DNA from: Pseudomonadota bacterium
GTDB lineage: Bacteria > Myxococcota_A > UBA796 > UBA9615
Reading direction: 5' to 3'
Assembly (NCBI GenBank): GCA_024229515.1
Contig: JAAESI010000030.1
Coordinates: forward strand, 62,001 to 126,000
Length of the DNA stretch: 64,000 nucleotides
Part shown: in pieces, positions 54,163 to 64,000 of the stretch
Layout of the letters: each line of letters starts with the position of its first letter
Position numbering within the stretch: the first letter of the stretch is position 1
Notes under the pieces: generated by a model
The model's database searches: none
Seen by the model: only the letters and a program-made list of their open reading frames with translations
Told to the model about the DNA's origin: nothing
Translations under genes and position numbers: made by a program

Positions 54163-57100
54163 GTGGTCATGGAGACATTTGGGGGGACCGACCGGTACGA
54201 CCTGCTCGGCACGCTCGGGCGGGGCGGCATGGGCGTGGTGTACCGGGTTCTGGACCGCAGCTCGGGGCGCGAGGTGGCGCTCAAGACGACCTACAAGCCG
54301 GGCCCGGGGGCGCTGTATACGCTGAAGCGCGAGTTCCGCTCCCGCGCCGAGGTCCGCCACCGAAACCTCGTGTCGCTCCACGACCTCGTCATCGAGGGCG
54401 AGCACTGCTTCTTCACGATGGAGTTGGTCGACCAGGCGGTCGACCTGCTCGAGTGGATCACCGGGTACGCCCACGGCGACGAGCCCATCGCGGACACCGT
54501 CAGCCTCGGTGCCATCACCGCCCTGCCGGGCGATCTGGCACCCGCCCGCCCGGGGCCCGACCCCGGGGAGATCCGCCGCCTGCGGGCCACGATCGGCCAG
54601 CTCCTGGACGCCCTCCAGGCCCTGCACAGCGGGGGGGGGGTCGTCCACCGCGACGTCAAGCCCGCCAACGTCCTCGTCACCGCGTACGGGAGGGTGGTGC
54701 TGTCCGACTTCGGCTTCGCCACCACCCGGGCGGAGTTCGAGGCGAGCCAGTCGGGGGAGATCACGGGATCGATCCCGTACATGGCGCCGGAGCAGGCCGC
54801 GGGCGCCCGATCGACCCCCGCCGCCGACATGTACGCGGTGGGTGTCATCCTCTTCGAGGTGCTGACCGGGCACCGTCCGTTCGTCGGAAACGCCATGAAG
54901 GTCCTCGCGGACAAGGCCCGGCACGACGCCCGGCCGGTCCGCGCGCTCGCCCCGGAGGCCCCCGCCGACCTGGCGGATCTCGCCGAATCGCTGCTGCGAC
55001 GCGATCCGGAGGACCGTCCCTCGGCCGACGAAGCGCGCCTCGTGCTCGCCAACGACCGCGACAACGACGAGCTCCCCGAGTTGGACCGCACGGTGATGAT
55101 GTCGCCCGTCGCGACGTTCGTCGGTCGGGGCAGGGAGCTGGCCCGGCTGCGCACCGCGGCCGCCAACGGGCGGTTTTGATCTCCGGCCGCTCGGGCATGG
55201 GCAAGTCCCACCTCGTGCGGCACTTCGCCAACGAGCTGCGCCAGGCCGACTGGTGGGTGCTCCGGGGCCGCTGCCACCCGGCCGAGAACATCCCCTTCAA
55301 GGCGCTGGACGGCATCGTCGATGACCTCAGCCACCACCTCGCGACCGTGCGCGGTCGCGAACAGCGCGAGATCGCCCCCCGCCACACCGGCGCCCTGTTC
55401 CGGCTGTTCCCGGTGCTCGAGCGGGTCGCCGGCCTGGCCGACGCGCCCAAGTCTCGGCTGCCGGCGGATCCGGTGCTGGTGCAGCGGTTGGGCTTCGCCG
55501 CGTTGCGGGACCTGCTCGCCCGGCTCGCCGAGCGGCGTCCCCTGGCGGTCTGGATCGATGACCTGCAGTGGGGCGATGTGGATTCGCTGCCGTTGCTGCA
55601 GGAGATCCTGCGCGAGCCCGATCCGCCGCCCCTGCTGCTGCTGCTGTCGTTCCGCGCGGAGGATCGCGACACCAGCCCGCTGCTCACGGGCTTGCTGGAC
55701 GGGAGCCCCCGCCTCGAGCCCGAGACCATCGAACTGGGTCCCCTGTCCCCGACGGACACTCGCGAGCTCGCAGGGGGGTTGCTCGCGCAGATGCGATCCA
55801 GCGACTCCGCGACCGTCGAGGCGATCACCGCCCAGTCCGGCGGCTCCCCCTTCCTGGTCGGCGAGATGGCCCGGTTCGTGGGCCGCAGCGAGGACACCGG
55901 CCCGGCGCTGCTGGCCAACGCGGTGACGGGCCGCCTGGACGAGGTCGGCGGCGCCGCAGCAGCTGCGGGTCTCCGAGGGGCCTTCGGGGCGGCTCTTGGA
56001 CGCGTACCACGACAAGATCCGCGAGACGCTCCTGGACACCCTCCCGTCGGACCGGCTGGTGGCGGTGCACGCATCGATCGCCCACGCCATGTCGACCGAA
56101 GACGATGCCGATCCCGAAGCGCTGCTGGAGCACTGGCTGGGCGCGGGCGACCGGGCTCGCGCCGGCGCCGCCGCCACCATCGCGGCGCACCGGGCCGAGG
56201 AGCAGCTCGCGTTCGAGCGGGCCGCCGCCCTCTACGCGCGGTGCATCGAACTGGAGCCCCCCGGCTCGAACCTCTGGGAGCTTCGCGACGGCCGGGCCTG
56301 CAGCCTCGCCAACGCTGGACTGGGCCTCGAAGCAGCCGGCCAGTGGGAAGCCGCGGCGACGGACATCCAGGCTGCCGACCCGGCGTCCGCCGACCTCCTC
56401 CGCCTGCGCAGCCTCGCGTGCGAGTTCCGCCTCCGCTGGATGGACCTCCGCGGCGCGGGGACCCCCCTGCGGGAGGTGCTCCGGGCCGTTCGCATCCGGG
56501 TGCCCGCCTCGACCTCGGGCCGCATCGCCATGGGCCTGGTCCTCCGCGCCTGGGTCCGCTTCCGGGGCATGCGGCACGACGCCTCCGTGGACCGCGCGAC
56601 CCCCGAGCAGAAGCGTGAGCTCGCGGCGCTGTGGCGGGTCTTCCGCATCCTGTCGCTGGTCAATCCCCTGCTCGCCGACGTGCTCGGCCTTCGGTACGTG
56701 CTGCGGGCGCTCCCCACCGGCGACCCGTCGGCGCTGGCCCGGGCGTTCTGCCAGGAGGTTGGCTACGGCTCCATGCTGGGAAGCGAGCGGTACCTGGGGG
56801 GCGTGGAAGATCGCCTCGCCACCCTCGAGGAGCTGGCGGAGGCCTCCGGCGACCCCCACGACCGGGCCCTCGTCCGGATCAACAGCGGCGTCGTCGGCAT
56901 GTGCACCTCCCGCTGGCGCCGCCTCGCCGAGCACGCCGACCGGGCCGCCACGGTGTGGGAGACCGAGTGCATCGGCGAGCAGTGGTACGTCGCCCTCGGT
57001 CGGTCGTGGAGCGCGCTGGGCTACACGTGGCACGGCGAACTGGGCACGGCGCGGACCGTGATCGAAGCCGGCATCGCCGAAGCCGCTCGGCGGGACGACC

Positions 57101-57624
57101 AGTGGGCCAAGGCCAACTACTGGCTCGGGGAGGCGACGATCGCTCTGCTCGCAGTCGGCCGGGAGGCCCAGGTGCGCGAACTTCTGACCGACGCCCGCCG
57201 CACCCTCGGGCCGCAGGACGCGGGTTGGGTGCAGAGCGCCTACAACGTGCAGTCCCTGTCGCTGGTCGCCTCCGAGCTCCTCGTGGACCTCTGGGAGGGA
57301 GACGCCACCGGCGCCTGGCATCGCATCAGCGGGGAGTGGGGGGCGCTGCGCCGCAGCGGCTACTTGCTGTGCCGGTTCATCCGCTCGGCGGCGGGATCGC
57401 TCGTCGCGTCCATGTCGATGGAGATCGCGCGGATGCGCTCGCGTGAGCGCAGCAACTCCTCGTCCGCCCAGGCCACGATCGCATTCGAGATCCGAGCCCG
57501 AAGGACCGGCGACTCGAGGTTCTTGAGCATGCCCGAGCGGCCCAAAGCATCCGCCAGATTGGGCTCGATCCCGAGCTTGATGATGGTCGGCTCGGCGTCC
57601 TCGCGGATGAGCCTGCGGATGTAG
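54163..57624 (+). pseudogene. Kinase-ATPase-TPR gene, decayed
   Basis: A relative of the intact kinase at 14601-18266, broken in at least two places. The kinase part (GRGGMGVVYRVL, VVHRDVKPANVLV, LSDFGFATT) ends at a TGA at 55177-55179; restoring one lost G in the run before CGGTTTT rejoins it to the ATPase part, whose Walker A GRSGMGKSHL follows at once. A second break near 55950-55990 switches frame again, and the usual winged-helix-like segment between the ATPase and LLDAYHDKIRETLLDTLPSD appears to be missing, suggesting a deletion. TPR sequence then runs to about 57400. The rest of the frame is antisense to the RHH gene. Confidence 0.78.
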
Positions 57625-57704
57625 CCGGAGACCGACTCACCGCTGGCCTGCGCCGCTGCGAGCTCGCTCTCGTCGATCGTGATGTTGATGCGTTTCACGC
57701 CCAT
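57360..57704 (-). CDS. Ribbon-helix-helix-type protein
   Basis: A 114-residue protein starting MGVKRINITIDESELAAAQA, with SVSGYIRRLIREDAE completing an RHH (CopG/Arc-like) fold in the first 40 residues. The C-half (RISNAIVAWADEELLRSRER) is helical and may bind a partner. It could be an antitoxin or a small autoregulator; no toxin gene is adjacent. Its 3' end overlaps the decaying end of the kinase gene on the other strand. Confidence 0.6.
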   Translation of the reverse strand: MGVKRINITIDESELAAAQASGESVSGYIRRLIREDAEPTIIKLGIEPNLADALGRSGMLKNLESPVLRARISNAIVAWADEELLRSRERIRAISIDMDATSDPAAERMNRHSK

Positions 57705-57801
57705 GGAGAGGGCAGTATGTCACACGCCGATCTGGTGATTCGCACCCCCGAGTGTGTATTGGTGCGATCCAGGTCGAAGACGACTCCGAGGCCTGCTTCT
57801 T

Positions 57802-60444
57802 CTAGAACTCGGCCCTGACCCCGAACCAGGGTCGGATGGGGAGTTGCCGGAACACGAACGGCTCGGGCGCCGTATCGGCCGTGCCGGGTCCGTAGATCCA
57901 GACGAACTGCCCCTGCGCGTAGGTCGCGTTGAGCACGTCGATGTAGAAGGCCAGCTTCACCCGCTCCTTGATGATGCGGAAGTGCTCGACGCGCAGCGAA
58001 AGCTCCGTCCACGGGCCGTAGGACCGGCTGTTGTAGTCGTGCGGGGCGAGCACCCAGCGGTCCCCGTCGGGGGTCCGCACCGGCGTCACCGGCGTGCGCG
58101 GCCGCCCCGTGCGCAGCTCCCACATGCCCGCGATCAGCCAGTTCTTCTTCGTCCCCAACTTGACCTCGCCCATCACCCGCAGCCCGTGCCGCTGGTCCCA
58201 CGCCGGCGCGAAGGTCTGGGGGCCCGCCTCGTTCAGCGGGTTGGTCCGCTCCGTGTTCAGGAGCGAGTAGGTCACCGCCAGCCCGACGCGCCCCTTCCGC
58301 ATGGCGAAGTAGACGTCCAACCCGGTGGCTGTGCCGGTGCCCGTGGAGGTGTACCCGGGGCCCCGCTCGGTGGCCGCGGCGGTGTCGGGGTTGACCAGCA
58401 GCCGGTCCAGCTTCTTGTGGTACGCCTCGATCCGGATCAGGCCGCCGAACGGCAGCAGCTGCTGGATCCCGGTGGTCAGGTGCAGCGCCCGCTCGGCCTT
58501 CAGGTCCACCGCGCCGGCGGCCGGGTCGAACAGCAACGGCTCGCGCAGCGGCTGATGCACCAGCGCCCAGCTCGCCTTGAACGTCGTCATGGTCGGCGCC
58601 GTCACCGACAGCCCCATGCGCGGGGACACCAGCACCTCGCCGGTGTTGTGCATCGGCGTGACCCGCACCCCCGAGCGGACGTTGATCGGCGTGCCGAACA
58701 GCTGCCGCCAGTCGTCCTCGAGGTACAGCGCCAGCTCGGTCCACGACCGGCTGCTGTCGAACGTCAGGCTCCCCGCCCCCAGGTTGGCCCACGGCAGGGC
58801 GGCCCACGTCGGGGTGGTGCGGGGATCCTTGATGGTCCCGTCGCCGCCGAGGCTGAAGTAGGCGAGGTCCGCGCCGGCCCGCACGAAGTGGTTCTCCCCG
58901 ACCGTCAGTTCGAGGTCGCTGCGGAAGCCCGGCCGCCAGGTTCGGACCTCGCGGGTGACCTGGAAGTCGGCCTCCTGAGCGCGGTTCTCGAAGTCGTGGG
59001 TGAAGTACGCGAGGTTCCTCCACGTCACGCGATCGTGGAGCTTCCAGCGCGAGTCCACCGACAGCACCGTGGTGCGCGCCCGGGTCTCGATCCCGTTCTC
59101 CAGCGTGACGATCGCGTCCGACTCCGGGTCGCCGCCTTCCAGCGTCATGTGGTCGTGGGCGTGCAGCAGGGTGACCCGCAGCCGGTGCCGGTCCCCGCCG
59201 ACCGTGCCGCGTCCCAGGTACTCGCCGAAGGCCATGCCGACGAACTGATCGCTGAACAGCCCGACCGCCTTGAGCAGGGCGAAGTACGCCTCGAAGAAGC
59301 TGCGGCGGGCGGAGATCAGGAACGTCGCGGGCGAGCCCTTCGGCCCCAGCGGACCGGACAGGTGAGCCGACCCCATCGCCATGTTCACGTCGATGAGGCC
59401 GTCGAACTGCGTGTTGTCGCCGTCGATGTAGTGGACGTCCAGCGCTCCCGCGAGGCTCTCGGTCCACGGGGCCGGCGGCGCATCGGCGTACAGCGTCACC
59501 TTGTCGACCAGCTTGGGGTTGAACATCGTGAACGTGCCGCCGAGGTGGTTCGGGTTCAGCAGCTGGATGTCGTCCAGGTAGAAGGCGGTCTCGGTCGCGT
59601 CCCCGCCGCGCACGTGGAAGAGCGCGAACATGTCGGTGTCGCTGACGACCCCCGGCAGCTGCCCCACGACCTTGGCCAGATCCCCCATCGCGCCGGGCGC
59701 CAGCTCGATGTCCCGCCGGGTCAGCTCCCACGCCCCGCTGACCGCGGAGGTGTCCGACTGGAGCGGCGCCCGCTCGACCTCCCGCCAGGGCTTGCGCCCC
59801 GTCACGATCGTCTCGTGTTGGGGGGTGTCCAGGCGGGTCAGGAACGACTCCACCGTCATGCGCTCGCCCGCGATCAGCTCGAGCGTCTGGACCTGCCGCT
59901 GGAAGTCCGGGTGGTACAGCACGACCCGGACCTCGCCGGGCACGAGCTCAGCCAGCTCGAAGGAGCCGTCTCGCGCGGTGACGGTTTCGGCCTCGGTGCC
60001 GCTGATGGAGACAGTGACGTCCGCCAGCGGCCGACCGTCGGTGCGGTCGCCCACGGTTCCCGCCAGCGTCGATGTCGGCGGCGGCTCCTCGGGCCGCTCG
60101 ATGTCGTCGAGGCGGAAAACGAACCGGTAGCGGATGTCGATCGCGGTGGGCTCACCGTCCACCAGGGCGGGCACAAACAACATGCGCCCGGCCGCCTCGA
60201 TCGCGGTTTCGTCGAACGCCGGGGTGAGGGACTTCAGCACCTCGACGGCGGTCGGAACGCCGTCCTCGTCGATGGTGATCGTGAGGACGACTTCACCCTC
60301 GATGCCCTCGTCGATCGCCTCGGGCGGGTAGGTCGGGAGCACCTCCTCAACGAGGGTCGGCGCCCGGCTCAGAATCGGCTCTGCGACCGCACCAGCCGCG
60401 CTTAGGAGCACGATCAGCGCTAGGACAATGGGACTTCGCACCAC
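57802..60444 (-). CDS. TonB-dependent receptor with N-terminal TonB-like domain
   Basis: An 880-residue outer-membrane receptor. After the signal peptide (VLALIVLLSAAGAVAEP) comes a TonB C-terminal-like domain (about 28-110: VLPTYPPEAIDEGIEGEVVL, AGRMLFVPALVDGEP), then a carboxypeptidase-regulatory-like domain (STLAGTVGDRTDGRPLADVT), the plug (GQLPGVVSDTDMFALFHVRG, FYLDDIQLLNPNHLGGTF) and a 22-strand-type barrel ending in Phe (PWFGVRAEF). The substrate is unknown. Having a TonB-like fold inside the receptor suggests a modified energy-coupling arrangement. GTG start at 60444. Confidence 0.85.
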   Translation of the reverse strand: MVRSPIVLALIVLLSAAGAVAEPILSRAPTLVEEVLPTYPPEAIDEGIEGEVVLTITIDEDGVPTAVEVLKSLTPAFDETAIEAAGRMLFVPALVDGEPTAIDIRYRFVFRLDDIERPEEPPPTSTLAGTVGDRTDGRPLADVTVSISGTEAETVTARDGSFELAELVPGEVRVVLYHPDFQRQVQTLELIAGERMTVESFLTRLDTPQHETIVTGRKPWREVERAPLQSDTSAVSGAWELTRRDIELAPGAMGDLAKVVGQLPGVVSDTDMFALFHVRGGDATETAFYLDDIQLLNPNHLGGTFTMFNPKLVDKVTLYADAPPAPWTESLAGALDVHYIDGDNTQFDGLIDVNMAMGSAHLSGPLGPKGSPATFLISARRSFFEAYFALLKAVGLFSDQFVGMAFGEYLGRGTVGGDRHRLRVTLLHAHDHMTLEGGDPESDAIVTLENGIETRARTTVLSVDSRWKLHDRVTWRNLAYFTHDFENRAQEADFQVTREVRTWRPGFRSDLELTVGENHFVRAGADLAYFSLGGDGTIKDPRTTPTWAALPWANLGAGSLTFDSSRSWTELALYLEDDWRQLFGTPINVRSGVRVTPMHNTGEVLVSPRMGLSVTAPTMTTFKASWALVHQPLREPLLFDPAAGAVDLKAERALHLTTGIQQLLPFGGLIRIEAYHKKLDRLLVNPDTAAATERGPGYTSTGTGTATGLDVYFAMRKGRVGLAVTYSLLNTERTNPLNEAGPQTFAPAWDQRHGLRVMGEVKLGTKKNWLIAGMWELRTGRPRTPVTPVRTPDGDRWVLAPHDYNSRSYGPWTELSLRVEHFRIIKERVKLAFYIDVLNATYAQGQFVWIYGPGTADTAPEPFVFRQLPIRPWFGVRAEF

Positions 60445-60463
60445 GAAATGGTACGACCGTCGC

Positions 60464-60495
60464 TTGCTTCGAGGGGGGTCTGTGACCTATATACT
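60464..60495 (+). promoter_or_regulatory. Putative dksA promoter
   Basis: TATACT at 60490-60495 is a strong -10 box about 47 bases before the dksA ATG. TTGCTT at 60464-60469 is the best -35 candidate but sits 20 bases away, longer than ideal. The dksA gene is divergent from the TonB-dependent receptor gene. Confidence 0.5.
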
Positions 60496-60542
60496 CGCCC
60501 GCTTTCGCCCCCTTGGGCGGCAACCCGGAGAGAGGGAACGTC

Positions 60543-60905
60543 ATGAAGCCCGAGCGTCAGGAGTTCTTCCGCAACCTCCTCAACGAACGACTCGAGGCCC
60601 TGATCAAGGACGCCGAGAGCGGCGTTGGTGATCTGGTGTCCGAGAAGGAGAACCTTCCGGACTCGATCGACCTCGCGACGCAGGAGTCGAACCGTGATTT
60701 CACGCTTCGAATGCGCGATCGGGAGCGCAAGCTCATCTACAAGATCCGCGAGGCCATCGGCCGCATCGAAGAGGGCGAGTACGGTGAGTGCGTCGTCTGC
60801 GGTGAGGACATCAGCGAAGGCCGCATGCTGGCCCGACCCGTGACCACTCACTGCATCGACTGCAAGACCGAAGCCGAGCAGCAGGAGCGCGTCCGCGGCC
60901 TGTAG
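60543..60905 (+). CDS. dksA: DksA/TraR-type RNA polymerase-binding factor
   Basis: A 120-residue DksA-like factor starting at ATG 60543 behind GGAGAGAGGGA. The coiled coil runs from ERQEFFRNLLNERLEALIKD to about residue 70, followed by the zinc finger CVVCGEDI ... HCIDCKTEAE with all four Cys. It binds the RNA polymerase secondary channel and, with ppGpp, resets rRNA and amino-acid promoters. The next gene, priA, begins 15 bases later, so the two are probably co-transcribed. Confidence 0.93.
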   Translation: MKPERQEFFRNLLNERLEALIKDAESGVGDLVSEKENLPDSIDLATQESNRDFTLRMRDRERKLIYKIREAIGRIEEGEYGECVVCGEDISEGRMLARPVTTHCIDCKTEAEQQERVRGL

Positions 60906-60920
60906 GCCGGACGCCCCCCG

Positions 60921-63392
60921 GTGACGGCCTCCGTCGCCGAACTCGCGATCCCGCTGCCGGCTCCCGGCAGCTTTCACTACGCCATCGGACCTGAGCTCGC
61001 CGGCCAGGTGCAGGTCGGCCACGTCGTGCATGTTCCGTTCGGGAGCCGCCGCCTGACGGGGTACGTGCTCGCGCTGTTGGACGAGGCCCCCGAGGCCGAC
61101 TTCAAGCTCCGACCGATCAAGGCCATCGCCCAACCCGATCCGCTGTTCGGGGCGGACGTCGTGCCGCTGTTCCGCTGGATCGCCCGCTACTACGCCCACC
61201 CCCTCGGGGAGGTCGTTCGAGCGGCGCTCCCGGGGGCGACGCGGACCGCCAGCCGGACGATGGTCAAGCTCCTCCCCGAGGGTGCCCAGCCCTCCTTGCT
61301 GCACGACGCCGAGATCGCCGCGTTGCTGTCCCGGCTGACCTCGTCGCCGTCGCACGCGCTGACCCAGAACTCCTTGAAGCGTCGCGACAGCGTCACCCCC
61401 GCGACCATCAAGCGGGCTCAGCGTCAGGGCCTCGTCGAGGTCGTTCAGGAAGCCGGCGAGGTGCTCGCCCAGGTCCGCACGGAGCCCTGGTACGCGCTGA
61501 AGGACAACGCCCGCGCCACCCGCGAAGGGTTCTCCCGCAAGGGTCCCGTGCGCGACCGCCTCATCGACTGGCTGGAGCGGTTCGGGCCGGTCTCCCGCGA
61601 GGCCGTGGCGGAGGCGTTCCCGACCTACTCCGCGCCGCTGCGGCAGTTGATCGACAAGGAGTTGGTGATCGTCGAGGAGCGCCGCCTGGACCCCCTCGCG
61701 GCCGAGCGCGTGACCATCCTCGACAAGGACCGCGTGCCCCATCCGCCCACAGAAGCGCAGCAGGGCGCGCTGGATGCGATCAGCCCGGTGCTGGCGGCCC
61801 GCACCTTCGCCTCGTTCTTGCTCCACGGCGTCACCGGCTCGGGCAAGACCGAGGTCTACCTGCGGCTCGCCGCCGAGGTGCTGGAAGACGGCGGCAGCGC
61901 GATCCTGCTGGTGCCCGAGATCGGCCTCACCCCGCAGTTCCTCGCCCGGTTCCGCGCCCGCTTCGGGGACGAGGCCGTCGGCGTGCTCCACTCCGGCCTC
62001 ACCGACCGCGAGCGGTTCGACGAATGGCTCCGCATCCGGTCCGGCGTCGCCCGCCTCGTGGTCGGCCCGCGGTCCGCCGTCTTCGCCCCCGTGAACGACC
62101 TGCGGCTCGTCGTCATCGATGAGGAGCACGACGGCTCGTACAAGCAGGAGGAGGGGCTCCGCTACAACGCCCGCGACGTCGCCCTGGTGCGCGCCCAACG
62201 GGCCTCCGCCGTGGCCGTGCTCGGCAGCGCGACGCCATCGATGGAGAGCTACCGGGCCGCCGAGTCGGGCCGCCACGGGATGTTGAAGCTTCCCGCCCGG
62301 GCAGGCGGACGGGCGATGCCCGAGATCGAACTCGTGGACCTCCGCGAGTTCCCCGTCGACGATCCGGACTCCCCCGCAGCGGCCCTGTCCCCTCCGTTGA
62401 AGGAGGCGCTGGAGACGAACCACGCCAGCGGCGGGCAGACCATCTTGCTGCTGAACCGGCGCGGCTTCGCGACCACCGTTCTGTGCACCTCCTGCGGGGT
62501 GCACTTCCGCTGCGACGAGTGCGACGTCTCGATGACGTACCACGCCCGTCGGCACTCGGTGGTCTGTCACTGGTGCGGTGCGTCCTCGGGCCTCCCGGAC
62601 CGCTGCCCGACCTGCAACGACGCCCAGTCCCTCAAGGCCGTGGGGCGGGGGACCGAGCGCCTGGAGGAGGAGATGCTGGCCCTCTGGCCGGACCTGCGGG
62701 TCGACCGGATGGACGCCGATACGACCCGCTCCCGATCGGGGCACCGCCGCATCCTCGACCGCTTCGGGGCCGGCGATGTCGACGTGCTCATCGGCACGCA
62801 GATGGTCGCCAAGGGGCACGACTTTCCCGGGGTCACCCTCGTGGGGGTCGTGCACGCCGACGCCGCCCTGCACCTGCCCGACTTCCGCGCCAGCGAGCGC
62901 ACGTTTCAGCTCGTCTCCCAGGTCGCGGGGCGGGCGGGACGGGGCGACCGCCCGGGGCGTGTGCTGGTGCAGACCTGGCACCCCGACCACCACGCCATCC
63001 GGTTGGCGCTGTCTCACGACTTCGAGGGCTTCGCGGAGCGCGAGACGCGACTGCGCCGGGGTCTGGCCTACCCACCTTTCTCCAGGCTCACGATGTTCCG
63101 CGTCTCCGCCACCAACGAGCGGGCTGCCGAGCGGGCCGCCCGGCACGTGCGTACGAGGGTGGATCAGGCGGGTCGCGGCCTGATGGACGTGAGGGTGCTC
63201 GGACCCGCGCCATCACCCATGTACAAGCTTCGCGGCCGGTTCCGCTGGCAGGTGCTGTTCAAGAGCCCCGATCACAAGGCTGCGAGCCAATTGCTGCATA
63301 GGCTGCAGCCAACCTCGCTGCGGGACGAGGTGGGCAAGGGCGGCGGGGGTGCGCGGGTCGCCATCGACCGGGACCCGGTCTCATTCTTGTGA
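60921..63392 (+). CDS. priA: Primosomal protein N' (replication restart helicase PriA)
   Basis: An 823-residue PriA. The N-terminal 3'-DNA-binding domain begins VAELAIPLPAPGSFHYAIG; the helicase core has Walker A GVTGSGKTEVYL and the DEEH box VVIDEEHDGSYKQEEGLRY. The zinc-binding region has eight Cys in CTSCGVHFRCDECD and CHWCGASSGLPDRCPTCND. It reloads the replisome at stalled forks. GTG 60921 is the start. Confidence 0.96.
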   Translation: MTASVAELAIPLPAPGSFHYAIGPELAGQVQVGHVVHVPFGSRRLTGYVLALLDEAPEADFKLRPIKAIAQPDPLFGADVVPLFRWIARYYAHPLGEVVRAALPGATRTASRTMVKLLPEGAQPSLLHDAEIAALLSRLTSSPSHALTQNSLKRRDSVTPATIKRAQRQGLVEVVQEAGEVLAQVRTEPWYALKDNARATREGFSRKGPVRDRLIDWLERFGPVSREAVAEAFPTYSAPLRQLIDKELVIVEERRLDPLAAERVTILDKDRVPHPPTEAQQGALDAISPVLAARTFASFLLHGVTGSGKTEVYLRLAAEVLEDGGSAILLVPEIGLTPQFLARFRARFGDEAVGVLHSGLTDRERFDEWLRIRSGVARLVVGPRSAVFAPVNDLRLVVIDEEHDGSYKQEEGLRYNARDVALVRAQRASAVAVLGSATPSMESYRAAESGRHGMLKLPARAGGRAMPEIELVDLREFPVDDPDSPAAALSPPLKEALETNHASGGQTILLLNRRGFATTVLCTSCGVHFRCDECDVSMTYHARRHSVVCHWCGASSGLPDRCPTCNDAQSLKAVGRGTERLEEEMLALWPDLRVDRMDADTTRSRSGHRRILDRFGAGDVDVLIGTQMVAKGHDFPGVTLVGVVHADAALHLPDFRASERTFQLVSQVAGRAGRGDRPGRVLVQTWHPDHHAIRLALSHDFEGFAERETRLRRGLAYPPFSRLTMFRVSATNERAAERAARHVRTRVDQAGRGLMDVRVLGPAPSPMYKLRGRFRWQVLFKSPDHKAASQLLHRLQPTSLRDEVGKGGGGARVAIDRDPVSFL

Positions 63393-63465
63393 CCTTGACA
63401 GCAATTGCGGTCTGGGGGACTTTGGCCCACGAACGGGGAGTCCGAGGGGGGCAAGGGAGAAGCCG

Positions 63466-64000
63466 GTGTCGGCAGCTTTGACGAGACTGAAGGTACTCCT
63501 TGCGGAGCCCCACAAGCAGCTGCGCGAAGCCCTCGAGGAAGCCCTCAGCGACGTGTTCGAGATCCTCCCCTCGGGGACGGCCAATGGAACCATGCTTGGC
63601 TTCCAGCGGCACCGCCCCGCCGCCGTGCTCATCGCGATGAAGCAGACGGACGGCCACGGCCTGGACCTGTGCAAGAAGCTGCGGGAGGGCCAGGGCGACC
63701 GCCGGGCCTTCATCCTGGTCTACGGCACCGCCCCCGACCTGGCCGACGACGTGCTCGAAGGCGACATCCGCGCCCGCTACGGACCGGACCGCTACATGCC
63801 CCGCGGCGTGACCATCAAGAAGCTCGACATGCTGCTGCGCGAGCAGCTGAAGTTGGGCTGGAAGAAGATGGACTCGGGTTCGGAGCCTGCGCTCGCGGCC
63901 GACCCGGACAAGCCCACGGACTCCCGTTGGGACAACCCGATGACGACGACGGACGTGGTCTCGGCGAAGAACCCCGAGAGCTCCTCGGGCATCTTCCGTC
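63466..64000 (+). CDS. Degenerate receiver-domain protein (partial)
   Basis: A GTG at 63466 opens a frame that runs off the window end (178 codons seen). LKVLLAEPHKQLREALEEAL and HGLDLCKKLREGQGDRRAFI resemble a response-regulator receiver. However, the phospho-acceptor Asp is missing (VLIAMKQTDGHG where LLDxxMPxxDG is expected), the acidic pair is EP, and the Lys near YMPRG is not conserved. It therefore looks like a pseudo-receiver that works without phosphorylation. A Ser/Asp/Thr-rich linker follows, and the C-terminus is outside the window. It starts 73 bases after priA. Confidence 0.65.
   Translation, partial: MSAALTRLKVLLAEPHKQLREALEEALSDVFEILPSGTANGTMLGFQRHRPAAVLIAMKQTDGHGLDLCKKLREGQGDRRAFILVYGTAPDLADDVLEGDIRARYGPDRYMPRGVTIKKLDMLLREQLKLGWKKMDSGSEPALAADPDKPTDSRWDNPMTTTDVVSAKNPESSSGIFR

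Noticed and set aside
57400..57624. C-terminal continuation of the kinase-ATPase frame
   Set aside because: This part is antisense to the ribbon-helix-helix gene and lacks TPR-like sequence; it is kept only to reach the formal stop.

Overview
The window is about 64 kb of very GC-rich bacterial chromosome that contains the replication-origin neighbourhood. Gene order (bactofilin, parB, parA, rsmG, mnmG ... mnmE, jag, yidC, yidD, rnpA, rpmH, dnaA, dnaN, recF, gyrB ... gyrA), the bactofilin next to parAB, Ser/Thr kinase-ATPase-TPR proteins, and many short-signal lipoproteins with poly-Asp linkers, MopE-type Cys motifs and FG-GAP repeats point to a deep-branching member of the Myxococcota. This is inferred from gene content; no 16S or marker search was possible.

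Left part (1-21 kb): the end of a nickel superoxide dismutase gene with its maturation protease and nickel permease; a cation exchanger; the rpmG-rpmB pair; then an accessory block of secreted lipoproteins (FG-GAP, VWA, C39-like peptidase, CpeT-like, WD40/TolB-like, M23), with ychF embedded. A winged-helix ATPase regulator and a kinase-ATPase-TPR protein form a likely two-gene operon. Several genes of this block are broken.

Origin part (21-48 kb): leftward genes run from rpmH to bactofilin, rightward genes from an ECF sigma/cupin pair through dnaA to gyrA, so transcription diverges from about 34.5-36 kb as expected around an origin. Both intergenic regions flanking dnaA (35.8-36.1 kb and 37.5-37.8 kb) carry DnaA-box-like sites. 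Variant parS sites lie in and at the start of mnmG. A sulfotransferase, a CRTAC1-like lipoprotein and a broken small gene are inserted between mnmG and mnmE. Between gyrB and gyrA sit a KAS III-like enzyme and two different ArsA/Get3-like ATPases in a tightly packed unit.

Right part (48-64 kb): a TPR lipoprotein, hemL, an exported protein, threonine synthase with a displaced duplicate of its own 3' end, a PilZ protein, a heavily decayed kinase-ATPase gene, a ribbon-helix-helix protein, a TonB-dependent receptor carrying its own TonB-like domain, dksA, priA and the start of a degenerate receiver protein.

Three features deserve attention. Frameshifts and stops are confined to accessory genes, while every core gene is open. 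Several core genes (rnpA, recF, mnmE, the first ArsA-like gene) have no ATG, GTG or TTG at the expected start. The duplicated thrC 3' end brackets a small island like the scar of a site-specific integration.
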